Assembly (NCBI GenBank): GCA_013368315.1
Contig: JAACJM010000197.1
Coordinates: forward strand, 1 to 64,000
Length of the DNA: 64,000 nt
Origin: Tetrapyrgos nigripes
Taxonomy: Eukaryota; Basidiomycota; Agaricomycetes; Agaricales; Campanellaceae
Direction: 5' to 3'
Below, piece by piece: positions 47,771-58,002 of this stretch. The stretch's first letter is position 1; every line of letters begins with the position of its first letter. The notes beneath the pieces were generated by a model. It had not been told where the DNA came from, did not search any database, and was given only the letters and a program-made list of their open reading frames with translations. The translations under genes and the position numbers were made by a program.

Positions 47771-47980
47771 AGTTGATAGGTGAGAATAATTGCACCAGAG
47801 CAATGAAGCAGAGAAGTTCCAGTCAACATCATGAGCAGAACAAGGAAGAAATGTCCAGGAGGACACATCAAACCCAGCTTTATCGCTCGGAAACGCAGAT
47901 CGGATTGCCAACCCAAGGGGCGAACAGATGATCGACCTCGGGAAAAATCGGAGGGAAGAAGTCGGGAACGTAAGAACATA

Positions 47981-48039
47981 GCCACAAGCAGAAAGGGAGT
48001 GTAAACAACTCATCCTCATTTCATTCGACCTCGTAATCC
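47981..48039 (+). repeat. Dispersed repeat R3, copy 2
   Basis: GCCACAAGCAGAAAGGGAGT then GTAAACAACTCATCCTCATT, ending GACCTCGTAATCC; see copy 1 at 24596. Confidence 0.75.
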
Positions 48040-48702
48040 TATCGTTGACGTGCGCTTTCAGATTGTCTATTTCCACAGCCTCGTGTGTCCCAGATTGAAT
48101 AGGGGATCGAAGAGACTGGCAAACTGTAGTAAATTGTTCAGTGGTTGTTAGGATTCTCATACTGTTGAGCACAATAAACTGAAGATGAAAACTGATGATG
48201 GTTCAATATCTATCTCAAACAGTAGTACATCCAACATCGGGATGGTGTTCTGCGTGAAAGCAAGCACCTTGTATAACATGGCGCATGAACGAGCTGACAG
48301 CTTGCTCAACAGTTAAACCGACTAATATCAGTCCATGAGAGAGCAATAATTTGTTCAACGTTATTCTGTCCCGGATGTTTGTATCTGATAGACCGATAGA
48401 ACGAGAAAGAGAAGATGTAAAAGTTAGGAGGCCAGTGTCCCAAGGACTAAAGCTTTCCAAAAGTATCGGGAATTCCATGTACATAGTGTTAAATTGAAAA
48501 AAGCTTGAAATGCGTTATGAAGTTGCATTCATTTTGCCAGTGGATGCTTTACACAAGATTCGAGACGTATGATAAATTACAATAAACTGTGCGGAAAATT
48601 CTTTCGCATCTCGTTCCCTTGCTCTGTCATTCAACAACTTGAATATGAGCTCAAATCGAGCGCAAGGTATAATACTGGCTAGCCCACTACACCACTTGAT
48701 GA

Positions 48703-49821
48703 TTAATATCTACTACTGAGGAGGGAACCTTCATCGTAGTTATCAAACCCTTTGATATGCCCACGATTTCTGGATTCTGCATACATTTCATACCATATTT
48801 CTGCGGACTTGTCCCAAGCAAAATCATAGAAAGACTTTTCGTATTCTCCTGGGTTATCGAAGAAATTCTGGGGTATTCCTAACCTCTCTATGAGCTCTGG
48901 ATGAGCATCGCACAACACCTCCCCCAGCCGATTAAATGACCTCGCCATATCTTCCTCGTAGTCCGGTACAAGAGTAACACCGAAAAGCCCCTGAAGACAA
49001 TACGCTTTGTCTTGCGGCTTCGTCGTTACCCTGTTCGTGGCCCAGGACATTCGAGTCAGGTCGTCGATGTCCTGAAGAGATTGTTCCCCTGAAAGAATAG
49101 AAAGCGGAATGTAGGTGATCGCAGAAACTCCTTCTCGTAGCTGATGCTTGTCCCCAAGGTACATCCAATGCTGATTGAAAAAGATCACAGTCCGTGGCGC
49201 AATCAGTTCCTGCATTGTCCACCCGCGCTTTAACCAATCGCTTCCCATCTGCCCGAACTCGTTCCTCCCATAACAAATGTCCCGTCTTTTGATAACGTCA
49301 TTCAGGTAGACATAACACACCTCCGCGTTTTGATAATACGCATACATCGAGGTAATGTTTGCGGCAATATCAGCGGGGTCCCCTTGATTAATACAACACG
49401 TGTCAACCCAGATGAGATGAATATCGTCCTGAAGCGCCTGTCTACATGCGCCTAGTATCTTCTGGTAGCCCATTTTAGTCCTAGATTCCTCTGGGTTCAA
49501 GAATTCTTTGTAGACTACCTCCTCTTCTGTCCATCGGTGGGAAAGAATGGCATAAGGAGGAATAATCTCTTCCTTGCTGAATTCGACAAGCCGAAGGGTA
49601 GAGACGTCGATGAATCGAAGCGGACAGACATCTGTTCGCGCCATGAGGGCTGGGGAGGTTGGGTTTTTGAAAGATGTTTGGCTGGATTGATAAATGGATC
49701 TATGAGACGAATAACCACGATCTGGCCAGAAAGGACTCAGTTCTTTGTCAGAGAGAGTTGAGAATGGGAAAATAGCGTTGTAGTCATCACCAAGTCCCAC
49801 CAAGCGCGAATGGGTGGACAT
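48703..49821 (-). CDS. HET-domain protein E, 372 aa, single exon
   Basis: ATG at 49821 (minus), TGA or TAG-type stop ending at 48703; uninterrupted. The HET domain starts after about 70 residues: LRLVEFSKEEIIPPYAILSH, KILGACRQAL, LIWVDTCCINQGDPADIAAN, ITSMYAYYQNAEVCYVYLND, KRGWTMQELIAPRTVIFF, ITYIPLSIL, RMSWATNRVTTKPQDKAYCL and VPDYEEDMARSFNRLGEVL. Only the core motifs are shared with loci A to D; insert lengths and wording differ, so it is a separate lineage, not part of the recent duplication. The C-terminal 55 residues are charged and aromatic, without a domain I know. A TATATATATA run at about 49885-49895 lies 65-75 bp upstream of the ATG and could be its TATA element. Intact, likely functional. 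Confidence 0.9.
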   Translation of the reverse strand: MSTHSRLVGLGDDYNAIFPFSTLSDKELSPFWPDRGYSSHRSIYQSSQTSFKNPTSPALMARTDVCPLRFIDVSTLRLVEFSKEEIIPPYAILSHRWTEEEVVYKEFLNPEESRTKMGYQKILGACRQALQDDIHLIWVDTCCINQGDPADIAANITSMYAYYQNAEVCYVYLNDVIKRRDICYGRNEFGQMGSDWLKRGWTMQELIAPRTVIFFNQHWMYLGDKHQLREGVSAITYIPLSILSGEQSLQDIDDLTRMSWATNRVTTKPQDKAYCLQGLFGVTLVPDYEEDMARSFNRLGEVLCDAHPELIERLGIPQNFFDNPGEYEKSFYDFAWDKSAEIWYEMYAESRNRGHIKGFDNYDEGSLLSSRY

Positions 49822-49884
49822 TGCTGAAGCAGGAGTTGGTTCCGTGGCAGAAGGTCAACGTCAGGCGTAATCACCTTGCAAGTC

Positions 49885-49895
49885 ATATATATATA
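49885..49895 (-). promoter_or_regulatory. TATA-like element upstream of HET E
   Basis: ATATATATATA about 65-75 bp upstream of the minus-strand ATG at 49821. The distance fits a fungal core promoter; there is no experimental support in the sequence. Confidence 0.4.
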
Positions 49896-50128
49896 CGTGA
49901 GGAGGCTGTTCAGCACTAGGAGATAGCACGGAAAGTGAGAAATATCGCTCTCACTCATTCAGTCCTTCAGCGTTGCTCCTTGAATCAGAATAGACTATAA
50001 CCTATTCAGCCAATGACAGCTTTCATCACGATGTTGAAGTACTTACGTTTGATACTTGATGAGCTTATTGAATTCTACAAGAACGTGGGTGATAGTCCTG
50101 TATTAGTTAGTCCTATATATGAAAGGGG

Positions 50129-50165
50129 TGTGGGCCAGCGCCGAGGCGTGGCGAGTACGAGACCG
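50129..50165 (-). repeat. GGCCTCGTA-family end
   Basis: GTGTGGGCCAGCGCCGAGGC, then GTGGCGAGTACGAGACC; same orientation as 23054 and 47575. The preceding TATGAAAGGGGTGT also matches TATGAAAGGGATGT upstream of 23054. Confidence 0.6.
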
Positions 50166-50459
50166 GATCTCTCCAAAACATTAAAATACACATTACTTTT
50201 TATGACTGGGGGGTATGGCCGCAAGCGGCAAGAGCTGAACCTTTCTTTGGGACGAGAAGGATATACATATGTGAGTGGGATGAGGATTATATGCAAACAG
50301 ATAAAGAAGTTGTATTTGTACGAAGTTACAATTAAACATTCGTAAAGTAACAGTAAGGTGCATAGAAAAGATGTACTTATTTTGAGATAGTAAATGTTGA
50401 GGCAGAAGAAGATGCAGAAGTCTTGGACTTTTTGGACTTGGTAAGGGAGCTGGCGATTG

Positions 50460-51000
50460 ATTCTTGATCTACGGACTAGGAGCGGAGTCTTCGCCAGTGT
50501 ATCAACTTTAATTTCGGTGGTAGCAGACACATCATGAGTGGGCTCAGATCCTGCGGGAGAATGCATAGATTACAGGAGGCATATTGTCCAGAAGGCTCAA
50601 GTTCTAGTTTGAACATACACTTTGTGGCCCGAGCTCAAGCAATACATTGCTCCTCAAGAAAGATAAGACTGTTGAGACTGTCGGGTAAATTGCCAATCCA
50701 CACGCCATTTGCATAACTCTGCAAAGGAATTTTTGTAAAAGTACACTGTTTGGTTCTGTGCTACTGTGAAAGATCTTCAGTTGTTTTGACTTGAAGTTCA
50801 CATTCACAGTAAGTGCATGGTCTATAGCAGTTGTGTTGAATTGTTTCTGGTCGGAAAGTTTGAATACCAGGTTGTCAACACCTCACTGGCAATTCTTGAA
50901 CTGCAGACTCGAGGAGAGAAATATCAAGGTCTGAGCAAACAATAGAAGTGATGTCATCCTCATTGACGGTCTCCAGAGTTGCACAGGAAGGACACATTTC
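50460..51000 (-). pseudogene. Helitron-associated protein remnant (DUF6570-like)
   Basis: One minus-strand frame reads NGVWIGNLPDSLNSLIFLEE, then QCIA, an in-frame TGA (50637-50635), ARATKCMFKLELEPSGQYAS and CNLCILPQDLSPLMMCLLPP. I recognise this as the segment preceding the Helitron helicase-like domain in fungal Helitron proteins (the wording in intact relatives has Arg at the TGA). Upstream, to about 51000, weaker Cys-containing pieces (CPSCATLETVNEDD) may belong to the same protein. No RepHel helicase is present in the window, so only a fragment remains. Confidence 0.6.
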
Positions 51001-54000
51001 ATGGTGGCGTTATTGCCAGCATTATAAGATTCTCGAACAATGTCCTTTCACTCAGAGGCAAGATTTCCAGCCAATCTGGCTGAGTTCAACATTCTGTGTT
51101 GAGGTGACATAGGATGCATGACAAGTAAATTTAACAGAGAGATAGTTGCAGTTGAGGCAAAAACTGTTGAGGTGGACGAAAATGAGGGCAATGTTTGACA
51201 AAAGGCACTCATGCAAATAGCTTTGTAAGAGCCTGGAGAAGAGGGGGGATGAATGAATAAGGAAGGACATGGATATATTTGGTACCCCATGAGAATGGTT
51301 TGAAACCAACATACAGTAAGGAGCCAAACCTAAAGGTTCGGCAATCAACTTTTTATTGAACTTCTTTTCTATCCACCACCAAAACAAATACTAGTAAATG
51401 TAGACCCCTAACTAATAAATTACATTGTCTGCTCCCTCTTCACCAGGACAGATAAGAGGATTACAAGTTTTAGAATCCATGCAAGCATGGTCTCTCCAAC
51501 TGCCAGTGTAGTACCCAGCTGTATAGTCAACCAAACAGACAGAGCCAGCTGGAATCCCTTCTGTATACAATGGAAGCGACGATATGCCTTTCCAATCCTC
51601 AGGAGTAAATTGAAAGGTTTGAGGAGGTCTGTGGATTGCAAGGAGAAGACTGAAGGTACAGTCTTCAGTCTTCATCACTATTCAGTCATTATTGAAGCTG
51701 GTTTTGTAGAGCTGAAAAAGTAATATGGTCAGTAGATTGAAGAAAACAATCATGGGATGTATCACCATGGGGGTCTGCCTTGAGAACATAGTGATTGTGG
51801 TTAGAAAGGCAATCAACAAGAATGCGAAATCAGACAATAAACAAAAAGACGAGATAGGGATAGAGAATGTGTCAAGAACAGGTTCAGATAGGGACTGGAT
51901 GCCTCTCAGGCCACCACACAGGAACCAAAGACAAAGTAACAAGGCAAATAGATGGTATAAGTGAGTAAGCCAGACTGGGCCAGAGTCTACATAGTACTGA
52001 GGAAAATGCTGAGCAGTATGGATCAGTGGGACAGAAGTGGACAGACTAAAGACCTATCTACAAAGCCATGTAGTAGATATACAAAAGTGCGAAGCTAGAT
52101 CAACAGGTATCTGATGGAGGCAATCATAGGATGATAGTCATATGTCTAAGTGGTGTCAATATGTGCAGTAGAAGCAGATATGATCTGTCAGTCAGATAAA
52201 TGATATACCAAAGAAGATAGAAGCCATAGGTACCAGGAGACGAGATCTAGAACAAAGGAAGTAGAAGGAATGGAGGACAGGGTCTGGAAGCGAAGCCAGG
52301 AAGGGATTCATGATAGGATGCACCAGGAAAACAGAAAAAGGCTATGGCTCTTCTTGGACTGAGGAAATTTCGATTGAGATTTTGATGCTGAGAAGAGCTG
52401 GGAAGGGAGAAAAGGCAGTGATTGCAGCCTTAGAAGGCATGATGAAAGCTGACAAAGAGATGTTTCATAGGGTAGATTAGAGCATTTGAAAGAGATAGAA
52501 GAGATTGCTGGAAGAGGAGACATTGAGGTATGACAGCATTGTGGTGCTATATGCAGAACTGTGGTCCAGACGTGGTTGTTTGCCTACTGCCTGGCTACGA
52601 AACTGGAGACAAACAAATGACATAGGTATAAATGGGTAAAATTGGAAGGAAGCACAGAAATAACTAGGGCACCAATTAGACATAGCCACATGCAGAAACG
52701 CAGTGTAAAGAACTCAGCCTCATTCTTCAGCCTTGTAATTAAGATAGGACAGGCCTGGGAAGAAACAATATTTACATAATCATTACTAAGCAATGTCCCT
52801 ACAAATCCCTAACCTAACCAAGCAAAGCTCATGATATCTTAAAGCAGAAGCAGCACCTGTTTATGTCATGGGTATGAAGCCAGTGGTCCTAAATGGTTTT
52901 GGAAGGAGTCTGGAGCAGAATTATGAATGTTCGTGTTTGTCTTGAGGATTCCTTTCTTTATGCCATCCATATTATTCTTCACTGATCCACTTCCTTCTGA
53001 CATCACATCACTCCATCTCTACATACTTCCTTCAACCCTCAATTTGATTGTGTTCTGTTTCTAGTCAGATCCATTATGCCATTCTTACTGTTGTTTGTCA
53101 TGTTTGTCAATTATCTATTCTATTCAATGCCATTCAGGTGAGACTAATTTTCAGATGAGTGGTAGTTAGATATCATGTCTCTCCTAGACAGAGAGTAATG
53201 GTGATCATTGAAAAGATATCTTGCTGTCATGAACTGTTGGAATTCTATATAATTAGCAACATATGCACCACTCACTTTCCACTTTACTCCATACTTACAT
53301 AGCTATTTATATCATTACTCCAGACTGATCTCAGACATTACATCATAGTATCTGCTTAGCACCACTTTGTATAGATTTACTCAGCCACAGCTTGTAGAAA
53401 GTAGGTACAACATCATGCGATTGCAGTAAGCTGCAAGCGCAATACATCATTATTCAACTCCATCATTATTCAACTCCATATTATGTGGCCTATGACCTCA
53501 CTATGAATTACTTATTGTAATTCCTACATGAACAACCCCAAACCAAATTTAAACTTGGTTAATGATTGCAACAATGTAAATTAGATTACAAAAAGTACTC
53601 AATTACAAAGGTATTTATCACTTGAATATGTATACATTCCTGATCATTTTGTCATTTACAGAGGAACAACATATTCAGGCATTATAGCTGTGTCCAAATC
53701 AAAAGAAAACCCCTGGCAACTTGCAAGTCAAGTAGGATATGATGCGACGCAGAATTAGTCAGATGGCATTGCCATATTCTGGGATGTCTTGTACTGTAAA
53801 ATTAGTAGAGCCACAGTACCATCATCCCAGTCGTTGTTGACATCCAGCTCAACGTCAACGACCTCTACCTCATAAATAAAGGTACGTCATGACTACCATC
53901 TTGATGCTGACATGCTTGGTGTACAGACTGTCAAGTTTCATCAAGTTCATCCTTCTCAGCACTGTCGACACACCTCTGGTCCATCTGGGAGGCTCTCAAT

Positions 54001-55019
54001 ATCATCACACCCCCTCCTGTTCATCATGTACCTGTCATTTTGCACTGCCACCATCAAATCCCAGCGCTGAGCAGCTCAACAACATCTCCCACTCTCCCAA
54101 ACCTTATCCTTTGCACCCCTGCACTCAACATGCACTCAAATATCACCATCTTTCTCTTCGTTCTTCTTCCACATCTGTCCAGCTTGCTTTCCTCACATCC
54201 TCCAATGCACACAGAACTCACACATTGTCTCTGTGTCGCCTCTCTCCATCACTAGCCACTGTCTCACTGCCAATGCGGATGACTCATGCTGGTGAGGTAA
54301 GTGAGCCAGTTATCTGAACCCGCAGCCATCTCCTATTCTGGGCTCTGCAAGTCTAGGCTGTCAAAAACAGTCTAGGACAACTGGACTTCAGGGGGGCATA
54401 CACTCGTCTGCAGGGCTTTCATGCTTGGCTTGCTTGGTGCCTACATCCCTCAGCATCGCTCTATCTCCTCCCCCCTTCCCCCTTCCTCCATCCCTCTTGA
54501 CCCAGCTTCTTTGGCTCCTTCCGTGTTTCCCGGTTTCCCTGTGATGGCCTCTGTAGTATACTTATCTCTACTTTTCTTTGTAATTATCTACCTATGCCCT
54601 GTGATTGCTTGCACCTTCCAACACAATCTCCCTAGGACCTCCAGCGCTTTGGTGAGGTAGATGCCCTACCCTGCTGGTCAGGACAATTGGCCCTACTGAG
54701 CCTTTACTTGCCATGCTAGATCCAGCAAGTGGATCCACAGATAGCTACCTGCCATGCATTGTAGCTATATGGGGTGTGTATAAATCTCTCTCTCAGTCAA
54801 TGTTCAATGTTCAATCCTCTGGACATGAAGACAAGGCAAAACAATAATATCATGTTTGTACATGCTAAACAATATATATTCCTTAGGAATTTCTCATTAT
54901 ATCTAGACAGAACACAAAAAACGTTTTATGAGAATAAAAATGAGCATATCATAAAGATTAGTCAAACCAGAAACTCACTTCAGTCAGAGCTGTACTCTGA
55001 GTAAGTACCATAACTCAAG
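51001..55019. other. Intergenic, no recognised gene
   Basis: Many short frames on both strands, none with a motif I know. One copy of repeat R3 lies at 52685-52740. The frames near 51412-51723 and 53889-54317 look compositional. Several sequences resemble splice sites (GTAAGT near 54296), but no model holds together. Confidence 0.45.
52685..52740 (+). repeat. Dispersed repeat R3, copy 3
   Basis: GCCACATGCAGAAACGCAGT then GTAAAGAACTCAGCCTCATT, ending CAGCCTTGTAATT. Confidence 0.75.
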
Positions 55020-55253
55020 CTGAGATGAGAATCAATTTTGTGGTGGGAGTTGAACAGAATCCATCTTGAAGCTTTGTCCCACAGCTATTAAAGGCATTAC
55101 AGTCCATGCAGCAACATTGGTGCTGGCCTTCAAGCAAGCAGTATTGGGGGCTGGGACGCAGGCTGGCCCACTGGTCACTGTTTTGCAATTGCCACCACAG
55201 AGACCTTGTGTGTTACTGTCACAAAAGGTGACTGTAGTATTGCGCTTGCTCAA
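55020..55253 (-). pseudogene. Fragment of a Cys-rich small secreted protein gene
   Basis: Minus-strand frame with VTFCDSNTQGLCGGNCKTVT, then GPACVPAPNTACLKASTNVA; after a frameshift, NAFNSCGTKLQDGFCSTPT. The Cys spacing and the SCGT-L-GFC-TP ending match a family of small secreted cysteine-rich proteins common in basidiomycetes whose role is unknown. The N-terminal exons and signal peptide are missing: repeat R3 copy 4 lies about 12 bp upstream of the preserved part. So the gene was truncated, probably by a mobile element. Confidence 0.55.
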
Positions 55254-55265
55254 TGGCTAGATAAA

Positions 55266-55320
55266 GTTACGAGGCCAAAGAATGAGGCTGAGTTCTTTAC
55301 ACTGCGTTTCTGCAGGTGGC
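55266..55320 (-). repeat. Dispersed repeat R3, copy 4
   Basis: Reverse-complement copy: on the minus strand GCCACCTGCAGAAACGCAGT then GTAAAGAACTCAGCCTCATT, ending GGCCTCGTAACTT. It abuts the truncated secreted-protein gene. Confidence 0.75.
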
Positions 55321-58002
55321 AGTGTAAAAACAATCCCTTTGCCACTTCGTCTGGCAAATTACCATTTTGTTTCTGGCAGCTGACAGGGTTTAATTAGCTC
55401 CTTTTTACAGGTTCCAATGTGTCTAAGCTGTCAATCTCACCCTCTCTCAAACCACCATGAAGCATTCTCCCACACATTTTTCTTTTTCCGGCATCTTTCT
55501 CTCTTTGGTGTGTATTAGACCATGATTACCTCCACTGCAGCCTTGCCATTCTGGTGAGATTGAGCGTTGGCTGTGCACACAGTTTGACTGCACTGATTTC
55601 CCTTGCTTAGCTCTCAGCTCAACATTGCTTTATGATCACAACTCAATGTCTTTCTATAATCACAACTTAATGTCACTTTATAACTACAACACAATTTCAC
55701 CTTTTGATTCCAACTCAACACTATACAATGATCAGCACTTAACATCCTTCAGTAATCACATCTCTTTGATTTTCTCGTTGTATATCAGATGTCAGGTCAA
55801 ACTTGTTCAGTCAGTTGCTCAAAAGCTTTCTTCTCATCATATCCCTTTGCATGCTGGTATGCTCACTCATTCCCTTTCTCTGCACATGTATCATCCAGTT
55901 TTTCAGTTTAAAACACTGTTCACTGCATCTGTAGACTTGATATTTCTTTGGAAAGAAGTCTAATAAAATAATGTAATAACTGGAATTGCTATTGTGATGG
56001 CCTCGTACTCACCACACGTTAGCGCTGGCCCACATCCACTTCATGATTCTTGTGAGCTACATTCAGAACAAGACCACAAAACAACCAAATACTGATGGTC
56101 TTGGATGCCATGACAGTCACAGCAGAGAGGAAGGCAGTGGCAAGAGCAAGGAATTGCATGTCTGAAAAGAAGTTTTACTTGGTTATTGGTTGAGAGGCTG
56201 GGGTGAAACTGAAGAATGAGAGTCAATGCTCCATCTTTTATGTGGTTATCAAATGTGAGGGCTCCTAGTGGATCAGATGATCTGATGGTTATCCAGCAAT
56301 GGGGCCTCAGATGCAGATGGCAGATGGGCTTGAGGTGCTCACCTCATCCAACAGATCCTATCTGCCCATCCGAAGATCATCATCAGATGCATAAAGGGTG
56401 TGGGAAGTGACCATACTTCCCTTTATAGGCAGTTCTCAGGTGTTCCCAAGGTACTGTACAGTTATCAATATTTACAGAAGTATCATTCAACACCTTTTGA
56501 CATGGTAGACTTGTGCTAGATCATAGTAGATTTCTTTCTTGACACCACTCTGTCTGGGCTCAGCATGAGAAAGTAAATACTTTGCAGCAGCACAACCACT
56601 TATTAACACTGGTTGCTGAAATGTATGCTGGGAACTCATACAAGACTGTACAATTTTAGTATATTACTTGTAAGTAGTAAATACAAAGAAAAAACCTGAA
56701 AAAGTGCGTAGGAAGAGGTTTTCAGTGTATGTACCAACCATCCGCTGATGCGGATTGAGAAAATTTTGCCATTCATTTGAGCAGATGGATCCGTATCTGA
56801 TCCTCATCCAATCTGCTAGGAGCTCTATCAAATGTGTGGAATAAATTGTGGTAGCCACTGCTTTAATCTACATAATTGCAGTCAAGCTATGTGGGTCAGC
56901 ATTTCATCATCTTTCTGTTCACCAAACATATGAAATAAATTGTTGTGTAAAGGATTGGTCAGCCTGCGATGAGACCCAACCTCCAACTGGACCAAAAGGC
57001 CACAATATTCAGTACAGTGTGAATACTGTTGCAGGCTCTATTTATGGAGTAAGGGACATGACCCTTACATGTTGGAGCTGCTGCTATTTGCAAAATCTAC
57101 AAGTTGTTAGTGTCGTTGCTATTTGAAAAATCTGAGTTACAAGGCCCTTTAGGGACTCGTCCCTGACTCCGACCAAAGGGAAGGAAGAGGGAGGGGGCAA
57201 CTGAGTGACATCAACGCGCCGTCGCTGAGTGGAGTTTAAAAAGTTCGCAGTCGGATCTGAGTTAATGGAAACTTCGACGTCGTTCCATTTCAACCTCAAC
57301 CATCATGACTGTTGCCAAGTGCCTTTGTCTCGCAGCGAGTACTTGTCCACCACAGCCATCCACTTCCCAACCTCACACCAAAACTGTCGCCGAGTCAGAA
57401 TCTCCCTCCAAAAAAACCAAATCAGCTTCCACCCCAAAACCACGCAGCTCTCGCTCCAACAAGTAAACACGATGTACCTTTTTTCCCCCCAAAAACAGCT
57501 TGCTGCTTGCGACGAAATCTACCACGGTACATGTACCACAGAACAATCACATACAGTATTTCACCACTGAGCAATACACCACCACTCACCGATACACTGT
57601 AGTTTATTTTGTGACTGAGGCTACCCAGGGCTCAAACAAGGTCTCATATATGTATGTATAGCTGAGAGACATAGTTGTACCACTTCAAACTGTCCGTTCC
57701 CTGGTCAACTGCTTAAGGAGGGGTGATTTCGTTAAATTTACATACAGATCCAAAAATATATCTTGCAGATTGTAAGAGAACGAGAGTGGGCAGGCTCATA
57801 TCAAGTAGATATTTTGAAACAGGAGGCATTCTAGTAGTGTACCACAGGCATCCAGGTTGCGTAGTCTGCCAATAGCCCTGGTAGAAGCCCAAGATGTGTC
57901 CGTCAGAGTTAGCTGTGACAAGTCACGCTGACAGTTCATGTCACATGTCACACAAGGCCAACGCGACTTTTTTGGCCTGCTTCTCGACTTCTTCTCCTTT
58001 GA
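55321..58002. other. Intergenic, repeats only
   Basis: No gene recognised. Contains an inverted GGCCTCGTA-family end (55999-56033) and a segment at 57109-57135 that recurs at 61072-61099 on the other side of the pogo element. Confidence 0.45.
55999..56033 (+). repeat. GGCCTCGTA-family end (left type)
   Basis: GGCCTCGTACTCACCACACG then TTAGCGCTGGCCCAC; inverted relative to 47575 and 50129. Confidence 0.6.

Larger units (their letters stand above)
45744..48702. other. Intergenic, nothing recognised as coding
   Basis: No convincing gene. Contains a minisatellite-like region (47620-47770), one copy of dispersed repeat R3 (47981-48039) and one end of the GGCCTCGTA family (47575-47609). The 150-190-codon minus-strand frames at 47.5-48.2 kb carry no known motif and overlap the minisatellite. 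Confidence 0.45.

Noticed and set aside
47527..48172. 152- and 187-codon minus-strand frames
   Set aside because: They overlap a degenerate minisatellite and repeat R3, with no recognisable domain.
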